Below, in pieces: positions 1 to 6,020 of a stretch of 7,394 bases of DNA. A program made the translations under genes and the position numbers. The stretch covers positions 1 to 7,394 of the forward strand of contig JAIDQW010000206.1 in the NCBI GenBank assembly GCA_029062075.1. The letters are read 5' to 3'. Positions within the stretch are counted from its first letter, which is position 1. Each line of letters begins with the position of its first letter. The notes beneath the pieces were generated by a model that ran no database searches, had not been told where the DNA came from, and was given only the letters and a program-made list of their open reading frames with translations. Source of the DNA: Paramuribaculum sp. Lineage in GTDB: Bacteria > Bacteroidota > Bacteroidia > Bacteroidales > Muribaculaceae.

Positions 1-168
1 AGCTGGCATTATACGTTAGAGCCGCAAGGTTTTGATAACTCAGACCATCCGATTCAAGTTAATAATGTGGATTACAAATATATGAATTACGCCTCAAATA
101 TTGCTCAGTCAAAGCAACTTTTTATTAACATGGTCGCAAAAATGAACAATCTACCGACGGGTGTGTGA
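1..168 (+). CDS. 3' end of an unrecognised protein gene (partial)
   Basis: Frame 1 is open from the window edge to a TGA at 166-168 and gives a 55-residue C-terminal piece that starts SWHYTLEPQGFDNSDHP and ends AKMNNLPTGV. The start lies outside the window. The piece is polar, rich in Asn, Tyr and aromatic residues, with no membrane segment, which would suit the end of a secreted or periplasmic enzyme, but I do not recognise the family and assign no function. Its last 18 bases overlap the 3' end of queG on the opposite strand, so the two genes converge with no room for a separate terminator. That it is coding is inferred from the uninterrupted frame up to the edge, plausible composition and the tight convergent packing. 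It could still be a chance open frame. Confidence 0.55.
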   Translation, partial: SWHYTLEPQGFDNSDHPIQVNNVDYKYMNYASNIAQSKQLFINMVAKMNNLPTGV

Positions 169-1113
169 TGCATTGCGTTTCAATCCATCAAGTTTGGCTC
201 GTTTTATTGCTGAGCCTTTGAAAATGCGGCAATATTCTTCATGGCTCATTTCCAGAACCTTATCTTTTGTCAATCCGAGCAATTCAGGACGTGGCAAAAA
301 TTCCCGGAGTGGTTCAAGCGCCTCTGTGAGACGGTTGTGAGGACAAACCGACTGGCATGTATCACACCCGTATAACCTATTGCCAAGATTGACATTCTCA
401 GGTAGCTCTCCCCTTTGTTCTATTGTCAGACATGAAAGGCATTTTCGGGCATCAATAAGAATTCTGTTCTTTCCCAAATCGGGAGGCGCATCAATAATAG
501 CACTTGCCGGACAACATGCAATGCAGCGGCGACAGTAGCCACAGTCAAGCTCACAAGGCTCATCAGGAGCTATTTCAATTGTAGTGATTATGGATGCGAG
601 AAAAAAACAGCTTCCGGCACCGGAAATCATAAGAAGTCCGTTTAGTCCGATATATCCTAATCCGCTCTTGACCGCCCAATATCTCTCCTGAAGTGGTGCG
701 GTGTCGATACAAATACGATACTGACCGCCCCATTTGCGCTCCATCTCCTGAACGGCTATGCTAAGCCGGTGTCTCAAAACATCATGGTAATCATCGCCAA
801 GCGCATAAGAAGCTATTCTTAACGCACCCTCTTGCCATTTAATTCCGCCGGGGCGAGGATAAGGGAAAGCGCAAACAACAATACTTTTAGCACCATCGAG
901 CAGCATTGAGGGGTCCAAGCGTATATCCGAATATTTTTCCAGATATTCCAATTCTCCGTTATATCCCTTATCTATCCAGGCATTGAAGAGACTCTGCGAC
1001 TGATCATCAATGCGAGTGACCTCTGCTACTCCAAAACGGTAAGCCGAGACCTCCGGAGACAACAGAATTGATGAAAGAGCACTATGATCACATTGGTAAC
1101 GGCATGAACTCAT
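151..1113 (-). CDS. queG: Epoxyqueuosine reductase QueG
   Basis: QueG is a cytoplasmic cobalamin-dependent, two-[4Fe-4S] enzyme that reduces epoxyqueuosine to queuosine in tRNAs with GUN anticodons, the last step of queuosine synthesis. The 320-residue product has the family layout. An N-terminal cobalamin-binding part includes C-I-D-T-A-P with the expected catalytic Asp at 137, then LQERYWAVKSGLGYIGLNG at 141-159. Next comes a ferredoxin-like cysteine set at C191, C194, C197 and C201-P (CxxCxxCxxxCP), then C225/C228 and a second set C250-xx-C253-xxx-C257-P. The C-terminal FKGSAIKRAKLDGLKRNA is a family hallmark. The usual IGKN reads IGLN here, which may be lineage variation. The ATG at 1113 gives the expected N-terminus and lies inside the deacetylase gene (26-bp overlap), so translation is probably coupled. 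It is the last gene of the minus-strand operon. The HEAT-repeat extension of longer QueG proteins is absent, as in many short forms. Confidence 0.95.
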   Translation of the reverse strand: MSSCRYQCDHSALSSILLSPEVSAYRFGVAEVTRIDDQSQSLFNAWIDKGYNGELEYLEKYSDIRLDPSMLLDGAKSIVVCAFPYPRPGGIKWQEGALRIASYALGDDYHDVLRHRLSIAVQEMERKWGGQYRICIDTAPLQERYWAVKSGLGYIGLNGLLMISGAGSCFFLASIITTIEIAPDEPCELDCGYCRRCIACCPASAIIDAPPDLGKNRILIDARKCLSCLTIEQRGELPENVNLGNRLYGCDTCQSVCPHNRLTEALEPLREFLPRPELLGLTKDKVLEMSHEEYCRIFKGSAIKRAKLDGLKRNASHTRR

Positions 1114-1711
1114 AACCTTCTGATTTCAACCATTCAATTGCTTTAGGCAGTGCCTCCTCCAGATTCGCCTTTGCTTTCAGTGAATCATGGAACACAACAA
1201 TAGAACCGTTGCGGGCGTATTTTTTTACGTTTCCAAGCACTTTGTCAGGAGTGAGACGCTTGCTGTAATCTCGGGTAACGAGGTCGTACATCACAATATT
1301 GTAATGCTTCTTAATGGCTCTTGCCTGCGACCAACGGATTAGTCCGTGCGGAGGACGGAATAGAGGGCTATCTATAAGCCGGTCTGCCTCAGTGAGATCT
1401 CGCATATAGGTAATAGACCGAACCTTAAAGCCTTGAAGATGATGCATGGTGTGGTTGCCATAGCTGTGACCTCTACGCTTTATTTCCTCAAACAGATGTG
1501 TATAGCGGCGAACATTATCTCCTACGAGAAAAAAAGTAGCTTTGATTCCATAGCTATCAAGCAAATCAAGTACCCAAGGGGTGACTTCCGGGATCGGTCC
1601 ATCATCAAAAGTGAGATATACAACCTTGCGTTCCTTTCTGCGCAAACGCCATATCGCCTCCGGGAAAAGGAGGCGATAAAGCAGCGGCGGTTGCTCAATG
1701 AGTTTAGCCAA
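1088..1711 (-). CDS. Polysaccharide deacetylase (NodB/CE4 family)
   Basis: This 207-residue protein is one NodB-homology domain of the CE4 family, metal-dependent enzymes that remove N- or O-acetyl groups from glycans. The motifs occur in order: TFDDGP with D36 and D37 (catalytic base and metal ligand); H87-T-M-H-H91 (metal-binding histidines); R119-P-P-H-G123; D143 to D148 in the motif 4 region; and VVFH175 near the end. All the key residues expected for activity are present. There is no signal peptide or membrane segment, so it appears cytoplasmic, or its export is not evident. The substrate cannot be read from the sequence. The start is TTG at 1711, two bases after the stop of the upstream DUF2723 gene. 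No ATG or GTG is available before the TFDDGP motif and a stop in this frame lies at 1730-1732, so TTG with coupled translation is the best reading, and the resulting N-terminus (AKLIEQPPLLYRLLFPEAIW) looks family-like. The 3' end overlaps queG. Confidence 0.92.
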   Translation of the reverse strand: MAKLIEQPPLLYRLLFPEAIWRLRRKERKVVYLTFDDGPIPEVTPWVLDLLDSYGIKATFFLVGDNVRRYTHLFEEIKRRGHSYGNHTMHHLQGFKVRSITYMRDLTEADRLIDSPLFRPPHGLIRWSQARAIKKHYNIVMYDLVTRDYSKRLTPDKVLGNVKKYARNGSIVVFHDSLKAKANLEEALPKAIEWLKSEGYEFMPLPM

Positions 1712-1713
1712 TA

Positions 1714-4700
1714 TTACTGATTTGCTGTGTTATTGGACCTCTCGTGAAATCTTGCCTGACGTTCGATATCCACTCCAAGTTCAACAAGATGATTCTGAAT
1801 ATCTTCAGCACTACCTCCGCCATTAACATAGCTCTGAAGCAATTCAAGAAGATAGTACCGGTCGATATACTTGTCGGTATTGGGAAGTGACATATACTGT
1901 GACGGGGAAAGGCTCTGATAGTAAACCACATTTTGTGCATACCGTTCAATTTCATTGCGCAGTATGGAGAGTGCTGTTTCAGTAGCCTCGTCGTCACCGG
2001 TAGCTTCACCGATATTTAGATAAATATCTGCAATCTGCTGCCCGAGCTGCACAGAGTACGGCTGTGCGGCAACCGGCAGTTTTTCACGCATCAAATCAAG
2101 AATCTCCTTAGCCTTTGCGTAGCTTGAAGTTCTGACTTTGGGCAATTCATTGCGTGAATGTTCATTGAGATATGTGCCGGCAGAATCTCTCCGCAGCATG
2201 ATCTCAGACTCCCATGCCTGCAGCAGATATGCTTCTGCGAGGTCAACCATAGCAGAACGATGGGTAGTAACCATTCGGCGTACAGTTTCATCAAGATAAA
2301 TCTGTGAGGGATCGGTGATTTTGTCCAGACCTCCCCATGCCCAGCGATATTTGATGTTATCGTACATCTTGTCAAGATTGATACCGGTTTTCTCAGGATC
2401 AGCGTTTGGTATCGGACCTACTTCGTAAGCAAGCCCGGTGCTACGGAGATACGGTGTAAGACCGAGATAATATCTCTGGGGCACTGTCATAGCGAAGTAT
2501 ATGGGTCTGTCCCAGCCATTTGCAGCAGAGGTTCCAATCATATCCAACGCCATCACCTGACTCAGGGTTAAACCGGAAGTACCGCTCATATTTACCGGAA
2601 TGGCATTCACTGCTGCATCAGCTTCATCGGCAAAAATTCTGCCCGCCTTAATAGCAGCCGAGGTGTCAACCGGAATGTACATGTTAGGGTATTTCAGTAC
2701 CGGCACTCCCCACGGATTATTTTTAGATTCCGGTGAATAAAGATTACGTAGAGCTGAAATTATGTTAACCGGCATTGTGTCAGGCTCCAAAATGTAACTG
2801 TACTGAAGGTTGTCGTATGCGTAATCAATAGGCTTAGCCTGCATATCAATACCCGGTGCCTCATAAGAGGGACGGCGAACCTGATCAACATACCAGTCGG
2901 TGGTTAGATATGAAAGGTTTACAACCTTGACATCTGTGCGGGTTCCTTCAACCTCCTGCGCATACCAGAGAGGAAAAGTATCGTTGTCACCGTTTGTGAA
3001 AAGTATAGCGTTCTCGTCAAGTGAATTAAGGTAATTATTGCCGAAATCACGTGTGGTATATCTGTCAGACCTGTCATGATCATCCCATGTTTGCGAAACC
3101 ATCTGCAATGGAACCACTAAACCGATGACGGTAGCTATAACTGCCGCGAAAGTATTTATCTTTTTTGACTCCTTATTATACTTCTCTTCCATCACAGTTT
3201 TTTCCTGAGCGGTGGCATTTTTCTTGGGAGAGGGTTTCAGTACCTTGCAAAGCATTCTCCATATTCCCGGCACACCCAAACCAATCCAGATTGCAAATGC
3301 GTAGAAGGATCCGGCAAATGCGTAATCTCGCTCACGCGGCTGAGAGGGGGTCTGGTTCAAGTATAGAACTATCGCTATGCCGGTCATGAAGAAGAGGAAG
3401 AAAACAACCCAGAACTGCTCAATTCCTCGCTTTGAGGTAAATGCCTGCCATCCGAGTCCGATAATACCAAGAAGCAGAGGCAACATATAAAATACATTGT
3501 GCCCTTTGTTGCCTTTTCCATAGTCATCGGGGAGCAGAGACTGGTCACCGAGGCGGGGATTGTCAATAAACGGTATTCCGCTTATCCAGTTACCTTGATT
3601 GACTTCACCATTACCTTGAATATCGTTCTGACGTCCTGCGAAGTTCCACATAAAGTAGCGCCAGTACATGTGGTTTAGCTGATATGTGATGAAGAATCTG
3701 AGGTTTTCGGCAAAAGTCGGTTTTATGAGTGTTCTCTTCTGCAAGGGGTTGCCTTCAGAATCAACATAAGTTACCGCTTCCACAGGTCTTCCCTGCATTC
3801 CAATCCAATCTACATAAGCTTGCGGATGAGGGTCGGTGTGACTATAGATGCGTGGGAAGAGCATATCAAGCTCCGGAGTCATCTTATACTCCTTCTTGTA
3901 TTCGGTAAGTTTGTATGAATCGCGCTCATCATCACTCTCCTTAACCTTCTTGGCATAAAGAGCTTTACCTTCTGTTGTGAGCGGTTGCTGGGTTCCACTT
4001 TCAGTGACCTGATATACAGGTTTGGAATTTAGAGTTTCACCATAAAGGAGAGGACGATCGCCGTATTGCTCACGGTTTAGATATGACGCGAGAGCAAAAA
4101 CATTGTCCGGTGCATTCTGATTCATCGGCGTGTGAGCGGATGAGCGGATGAGCAGAAGAGCATAAGATGAGTATCCGATAAATATGACGAAAGTGCTCAT
4201 TACTACGAGGGTGAGTATGCGCACCGGCAATTTCTTTGCCTTGAAGAGCCATACTGCCAGTGCTACTGTAAGAATAACAGCAAGGAGAAGACTGTCTCCA
4301 ATAAAGAGGATGCCGGAGAGTGTTATACTGATAAGTACCGACCATCTGATAGCTGAAATACTTTTCTGGCGATATAGCTCGCGGATTGCCCAGATAAATG
4401 ATGCAACAAGAACAATGGCGTAAATTATGGTTCCGGTATTAAAGCTACAATGGAGCACATTGACAAAGAACAGTTCAAAATACTGTGCTATTTCTATGAA
4501 TCCCGGTACCAGACCATAAAGAATCAAACCTACTATCACACATGATATAAGCAGGGCTATCAGTGACCCCTTGGCATTGGTCTGTTTCCATTTGCGGTAA
4601 TAAACGACAAGTACAATTGCCGGAATACAGAGCAGGTTCAGGAGGTGCACAGCTATTGATATGCCTATCACATAGGCTATCAGTACAAGATATTTGTCGC

Positions 4701-5223
4701 TATGCGGAGCATCCGCTCTACTTTCCCATTTGAGAATTAACCAGAACACAAGCGCCGTGCAGAAAGAAGAGAACGCATATACCTCACCTTCAACAGCTGA
4801 GAACCAGAATGTGTCACTCCATGTGTAAGCCAGCGAGCCACAGAAACCAGCGCCAAATATAACAAGCATTTTCAGCGGTGAGATTGCGTCTGCATCATCA
4901 GGTACAATAAGACGTTTGACAAGGTGTGTAATCGTCCAGAAGAGCAAGAGAATAGTAGCAGCACTAAGCAGCGCAGACATTGTGTTGACACACATTGCTA
5001 CTTTACTTACGTCACCACCGGCAAAGTTTACAAAGAATCGCCCTGCAAGCATGAATATCGGGTTGCCCGGCGGGTGTCCGACCTCTAACTTGAATGCCTG
5101 GAGAATGAATTCGGGACAGTCCCAAAAACTGGCTGTAGGTTCTATTGTGAGAAGGTATGTAACTGCTGCAATGAGAAAGCATACCCAGCCAAAAACGTTA
5201 TTCAATAAATTGTATTTCTTCAT
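1714..5223 (-). CDS. DUF2723 / GT117 family multi-pass membrane protein, putative glycosyltransferase
   Basis: The product is a 1169-residue integral membrane protein of the DUF2723 family (CAZy GT117). The human member TMEM260 is a protein O-mannosyltransferase, so a lipid-sugar-dependent transfer at the outer face of the inner membrane is a reasonable inference, but donor and acceptor are unknown. Family features, in approximate residues: TM1 at 9-26; FWDCPEF at about 32-38 in the first external loop (acidic residues expected at the GT-C active site) followed by VGHPPGNP; EVYAF near 148; about eleven hydrophobic segments up to about 360; an external loop to about 570; four more segments to about 708, with PRERDYAF near 630; then a soluble C-terminal part with NGDNDTFPLWY near 745 and RPIYFA near 907. 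The open frame extends upstream to 5331, but ATG 5223 (MKKYNLLNNVFGW) is preferred: it gives the normal N-terminus, and a promoter -7 box lies within the extension. It is the first gene of the operon with the deacetylase and queG. Confidence 0.92.
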   Translation of the reverse strand: MKKYNLLNNVFGWVCFLIAAVTYLLTIEPTASFWDCPEFILQAFKLEVGHPPGNPIFMLAGRFFVNFAGGDVSKVAMCVNTMSALLSAATILLLFWTITHLVKRLIVPDDADAISPLKMLVIFGAGFCGSLAYTWSDTFWFSAVEGEVYAFSSFCTALVFWLILKWESRADAPHSDKYLVLIAYVIGISIAVHLLNLLCIPAIVLVVYYRKWKQTNAKGSLIALLISCVIVGLILYGLVPGFIEIAQYFELFFVNVLHCSFNTGTIIYAIVLVASFIWAIRELYRQKSISAIRWSVLISITLSGILFIGDSLLLAVILTVALAVWLFKAKKLPVRILTLVVMSTFVIFIGYSSYALLLIRSSAHTPMNQNAPDNVFALASYLNREQYGDRPLLYGETLNSKPVYQVTESGTQQPLTTEGKALYAKKVKESDDERDSYKLTEYKKEYKMTPELDMLFPRIYSHTDPHPQAYVDWIGMQGRPVEAVTYVDSEGNPLQKRTLIKPTFAENLRFFITYQLNHMYWRYFMWNFAGRQNDIQGNGEVNQGNWISGIPFIDNPRLGDQSLLPDDYGKGNKGHNVFYMLPLLLGIIGLGWQAFTSKRGIEQFWVVFFLFFMTGIAIVLYLNQTPSQPRERDYAFAGSFYAFAIWIGLGVPGIWRMLCKVLKPSPKKNATAQEKTVMEEKYNKESKKINTFAAVIATVIGLVVPLQMVSQTWDDHDRSDRYTTRDFGNNYLNSLDENAILFTNGDNDTFPLWYAQEVEGTRTDVKVVNLSYLTTDWYVDQVRRPSYEAPGIDMQAKPIDYAYDNLQYSYILEPDTMPVNIISALRNLYSPESKNNPWGVPVLKYPNMYIPVDTSAAIKAGRIFADEADAAVNAIPVNMSGTSGLTLSQVMALDMIGTSAANGWDRPIYFAMTVPQRYYLGLTPYLRSTGLAYEVGPIPNADPEKTGINLDKMYDNIKYRWAWGGLDKITDPSQIYLDETVRRMVTTHRSAMVDLAEAYLLQAWESEIMLRRDSAGTYLNEHSRNELPKVRTSSYAKAKEILDLMREKLPVAAQPYSVQLGQQIADIYLNIGEATGDDEATETALSILRNEIERYAQNVVYYQSLSPSQYMSLPNTDKYIDRYYLLELLQSYVNGGGSAEDIQNHLVELGVDIERQARFHERSNNTANQ

Positions 5224-5278
5224 TCTGAGAAATGTGATATAAAACTTATTGCTCCTGGCTAATGCGCATAGAGCGGTG

Positions 5279-5286
5279 CAAAGATA
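5279..5286 (-). promoter_or_regulatory. Bacteroidetes -7 box for the DUF2723 operon
   Basis: On the minus strand this reads TATCTTTG, a full match to the Bacteroidetes primary sigma -7 consensus TAnnTTTG. It would place the transcript start near 5272 and leave a leader of about 50 bases before the ATG at 5223. The -33 element is weak: at 19-21 bp upstream the minus strand holds TTCA/GTTC/TGTT rather than TTTG, and the nearest TTTG (5312-5315) is 25 bp away. The position supports the 5223 start for the DUF2723 gene. Confidence 0.5.
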
Positions 5287-5372
5287 GACATTTAAGCCGA
5301 ACTGCTGAACACAAAAAAACATAAAATACACTCGTGCAGATTATTCGGAGTGAAGATAGAGCTGCTACAAAG

Positions 5373-5415
5373 TGAATCCATGTGAATTTCATTCGTTTTC
5401 ATTCGTTTTCATTCG
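5373..5415 (+). promoter_or_regulatory. Possible cluster of phased ARG half-sites
   Basis: Upstream of the argR promoter there are two TGAAT pentamers (5373-5377 and 5383-5387, 10 bp apart) followed by three ATTCG pentamers (5391, 5401 and 5411, 10 bp apart). These are the left and right arm sequences of an ARG box. The central pair, TGAAT-ttc-ATTCG at 5383-5395, forms an imperfect ARG-like palindrome with a 3-bp instead of a 4-bp centre. Binding by ArgR is inferred only from this resemblance and from the adjacent argR gene. Confidence 0.35.
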
Positions 5416-5416
5416 T
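5387..5416 (+). repeat. Three perfect tandem copies of TTTCATTCGT
   Basis: The decamer TTTCATTCGT occurs three times without mismatch at 5387-5396, 5397-5406 and 5407-5416, followed by a T run. The period is 10 bp, about one turn of the helix, so the copies face the same side of the DNA. Each copy contains ATTCG, the same pentamer as the right arm of the ARG-type box at 5463-5480. The array ends 13 bp before the -33 element of the argR promoter, a place where an activator or a cooperative repressor could bind. Replication slippage is the simple alternative explanation. Confidence 0.85.
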
Positions 5417-5429
5417 TTTTTGTACGTTT

Positions 5430-5460
5430 TTTGGAAATTCTGAAAAAGTAATTATTTTTG
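5430..5460 (+). promoter_or_regulatory. Promoter of the argR/argC-like operon
   Basis: TTTG at 5430-5433 and TATTTTTG at 5453-5460 are separated by 19 bp. This matches the Bacteroidetes housekeeping promoter (TTTG, 19-21 bp, TAnnTTTG) in both elements and spacing. Transcription would begin around 5466-5468, inside the ARG-type box, leaving a leader of about 35 bases before the argR ATG at 5502. Confidence 0.7.
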
Positions 5461-5462
5461 CA

Positions 5463-5480
5463 AATGAATAAAAATTCGGA
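5463..5480 (+). promoter_or_regulatory. Near-consensus ARG box (ArgR operator)
   Basis: AATGAATAAAAATTCGGA fits the ARG box consensus wnTGAATwwwwATTCAnw with one mismatch (ATTCG for ATTCA). It begins 2 bp after the -7 box and covers the expected transcript start, a classic repressor position, so the operon is probably autoregulated by the ArgR it encodes. A second box at the 3-bp spacing common in E. coli is not evident: 5484-5501 is AT-rich but lacks the TGAAT/ATTC arms. Confidence 0.6.
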
Positions 5481-5501
5481 ATAAATATAACTTTTAGGTT
5501 A

Positions 5502-6014
5502 ATGAATAAGCGACAAACGCGACTGACTGCCATTGCTGACATTTTGCTCAATAATATTGTGGGAAGTCAGGAAGAATTACTTGATTTACTGCGCAATCGC
5601 GATTGCTCTGTGACTCAAGCCACTCTTTCAAGAGATTTGAAAACGCTGCGAACCTCCAAAGTAGCGACTGAAATGGGTGGCTACAGATATGTTATAGGCA
5701 GCGGCTTACCAACCGACAAAGTTATAGAAAAGGCAACTGTTGACAAAGTTAGCAGGGTTGCCATTGAGGGTATAAGTGTAAGCGGACAGTTAGTAGTAAT
5801 ACGTACCCGCAACGGTTATGCCGGTGGTGTGGCTTACGATATTGATGATCTCAACACTCCATATATTCTTGGTACGATAGCCGGAGCAGACACCGTTTTT
5901 GTGGCCCTGAGAGATGAGGCGCCTATGGATGCAGTCTTCGCCGCTCTCTCACGAGTTATTCCACAGAATGTAATGGATGCGGCTCATAGTGAATTCAACA
6001 GAAATAAAAAGTAA
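5502..6014 (+). CDS. argR: ArgR-family transcriptional regulator with altered arginine-binding motif
   Basis: This 170-residue protein has the two-domain ArgR architecture. The N-terminal winged helix-turn-helix domain (about 1-65) contains GSQEELLDLL at 21-30 and the recognition segment TQATLSRDLKTL at 38-49, with the conserved S-R-D. The C-terminal hexamerisation and arginine-binding domain (about 85-156) contains RTRNGYAGGVAYDID at 101-115 and GTIAGADT at 124-131. In the family the latter motif is GTIAGDDT, and its two aspartates bind the arginine co-repressor. The first is Ala129 here (codon GCA at 5886-5888). The usual (K/R)TxPG also reads RTRNG. The C-terminus runs about 14 residues past the usual end. 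DNA binding therefore looks retained, while arginine response may be changed or lost. The ATG at 5502 follows the leader directly, and an argC-like gene starts 6 bp downstream. A promoter and near-consensus ARG box precede it, suggesting autoregulation. Confidence 0.9.
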   Translation: MNKRQTRLTAIADILLNNIVGSQEELLDLLRNRDCSVTQATLSRDLKTLRTSKVATEMGGYRYVIGSGLPTDKVIEKATVDKVSRVAIEGISVSGQLVVIRTRNGYAGGVAYDIDDLNTPYILGTIAGADTVFVALRDEAPMDAVFAALSRVIPQNVMDAAHSEFNRNKK

Positions 6015-6020
6015 ATATCA

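Noticed and set aside
1433..1720. Plus-strand open frame of 95 residues inside the deacetylase gene
   Set aside because: It lies opposite a gene with all NodB motifs, has no recognisable domain and no promoter or start context, so it is a shadow frame.
4184..4423. Plus-strand open frame of 79 residues inside the DUF2723 gene
   Set aside because: It is antisense to a membrane-spanning stretch of a clear family protein, and nothing supports its own expression.
5312..5315. TTTG on the minus strand as the -33 element for the DUF2723 promoter
   Set aside because: It is 25 bp from the -7 box, outside the 19-21 bp spacing of Bacteroidetes promoters.
5224..5331. N-terminal extension of 36 residues on the DUF2723 protein (start at 5331)
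   Set aside because: The extension is Cys/Phe-rich and unlike the family, it overlaps a TAnnTTTG -7 box on the same strand, and ATG 5223 gives the expected start just before the first membrane segment.
5503..5507. TGAAT overlapping the argR start codon as a further ARG half-site
   Set aside because: No matching ATTCA-like right arm follows at the needed distance, and the spacing to the main box (38 bp) is not a usual ARG box pairing. It follows from the codons ATG AAT.
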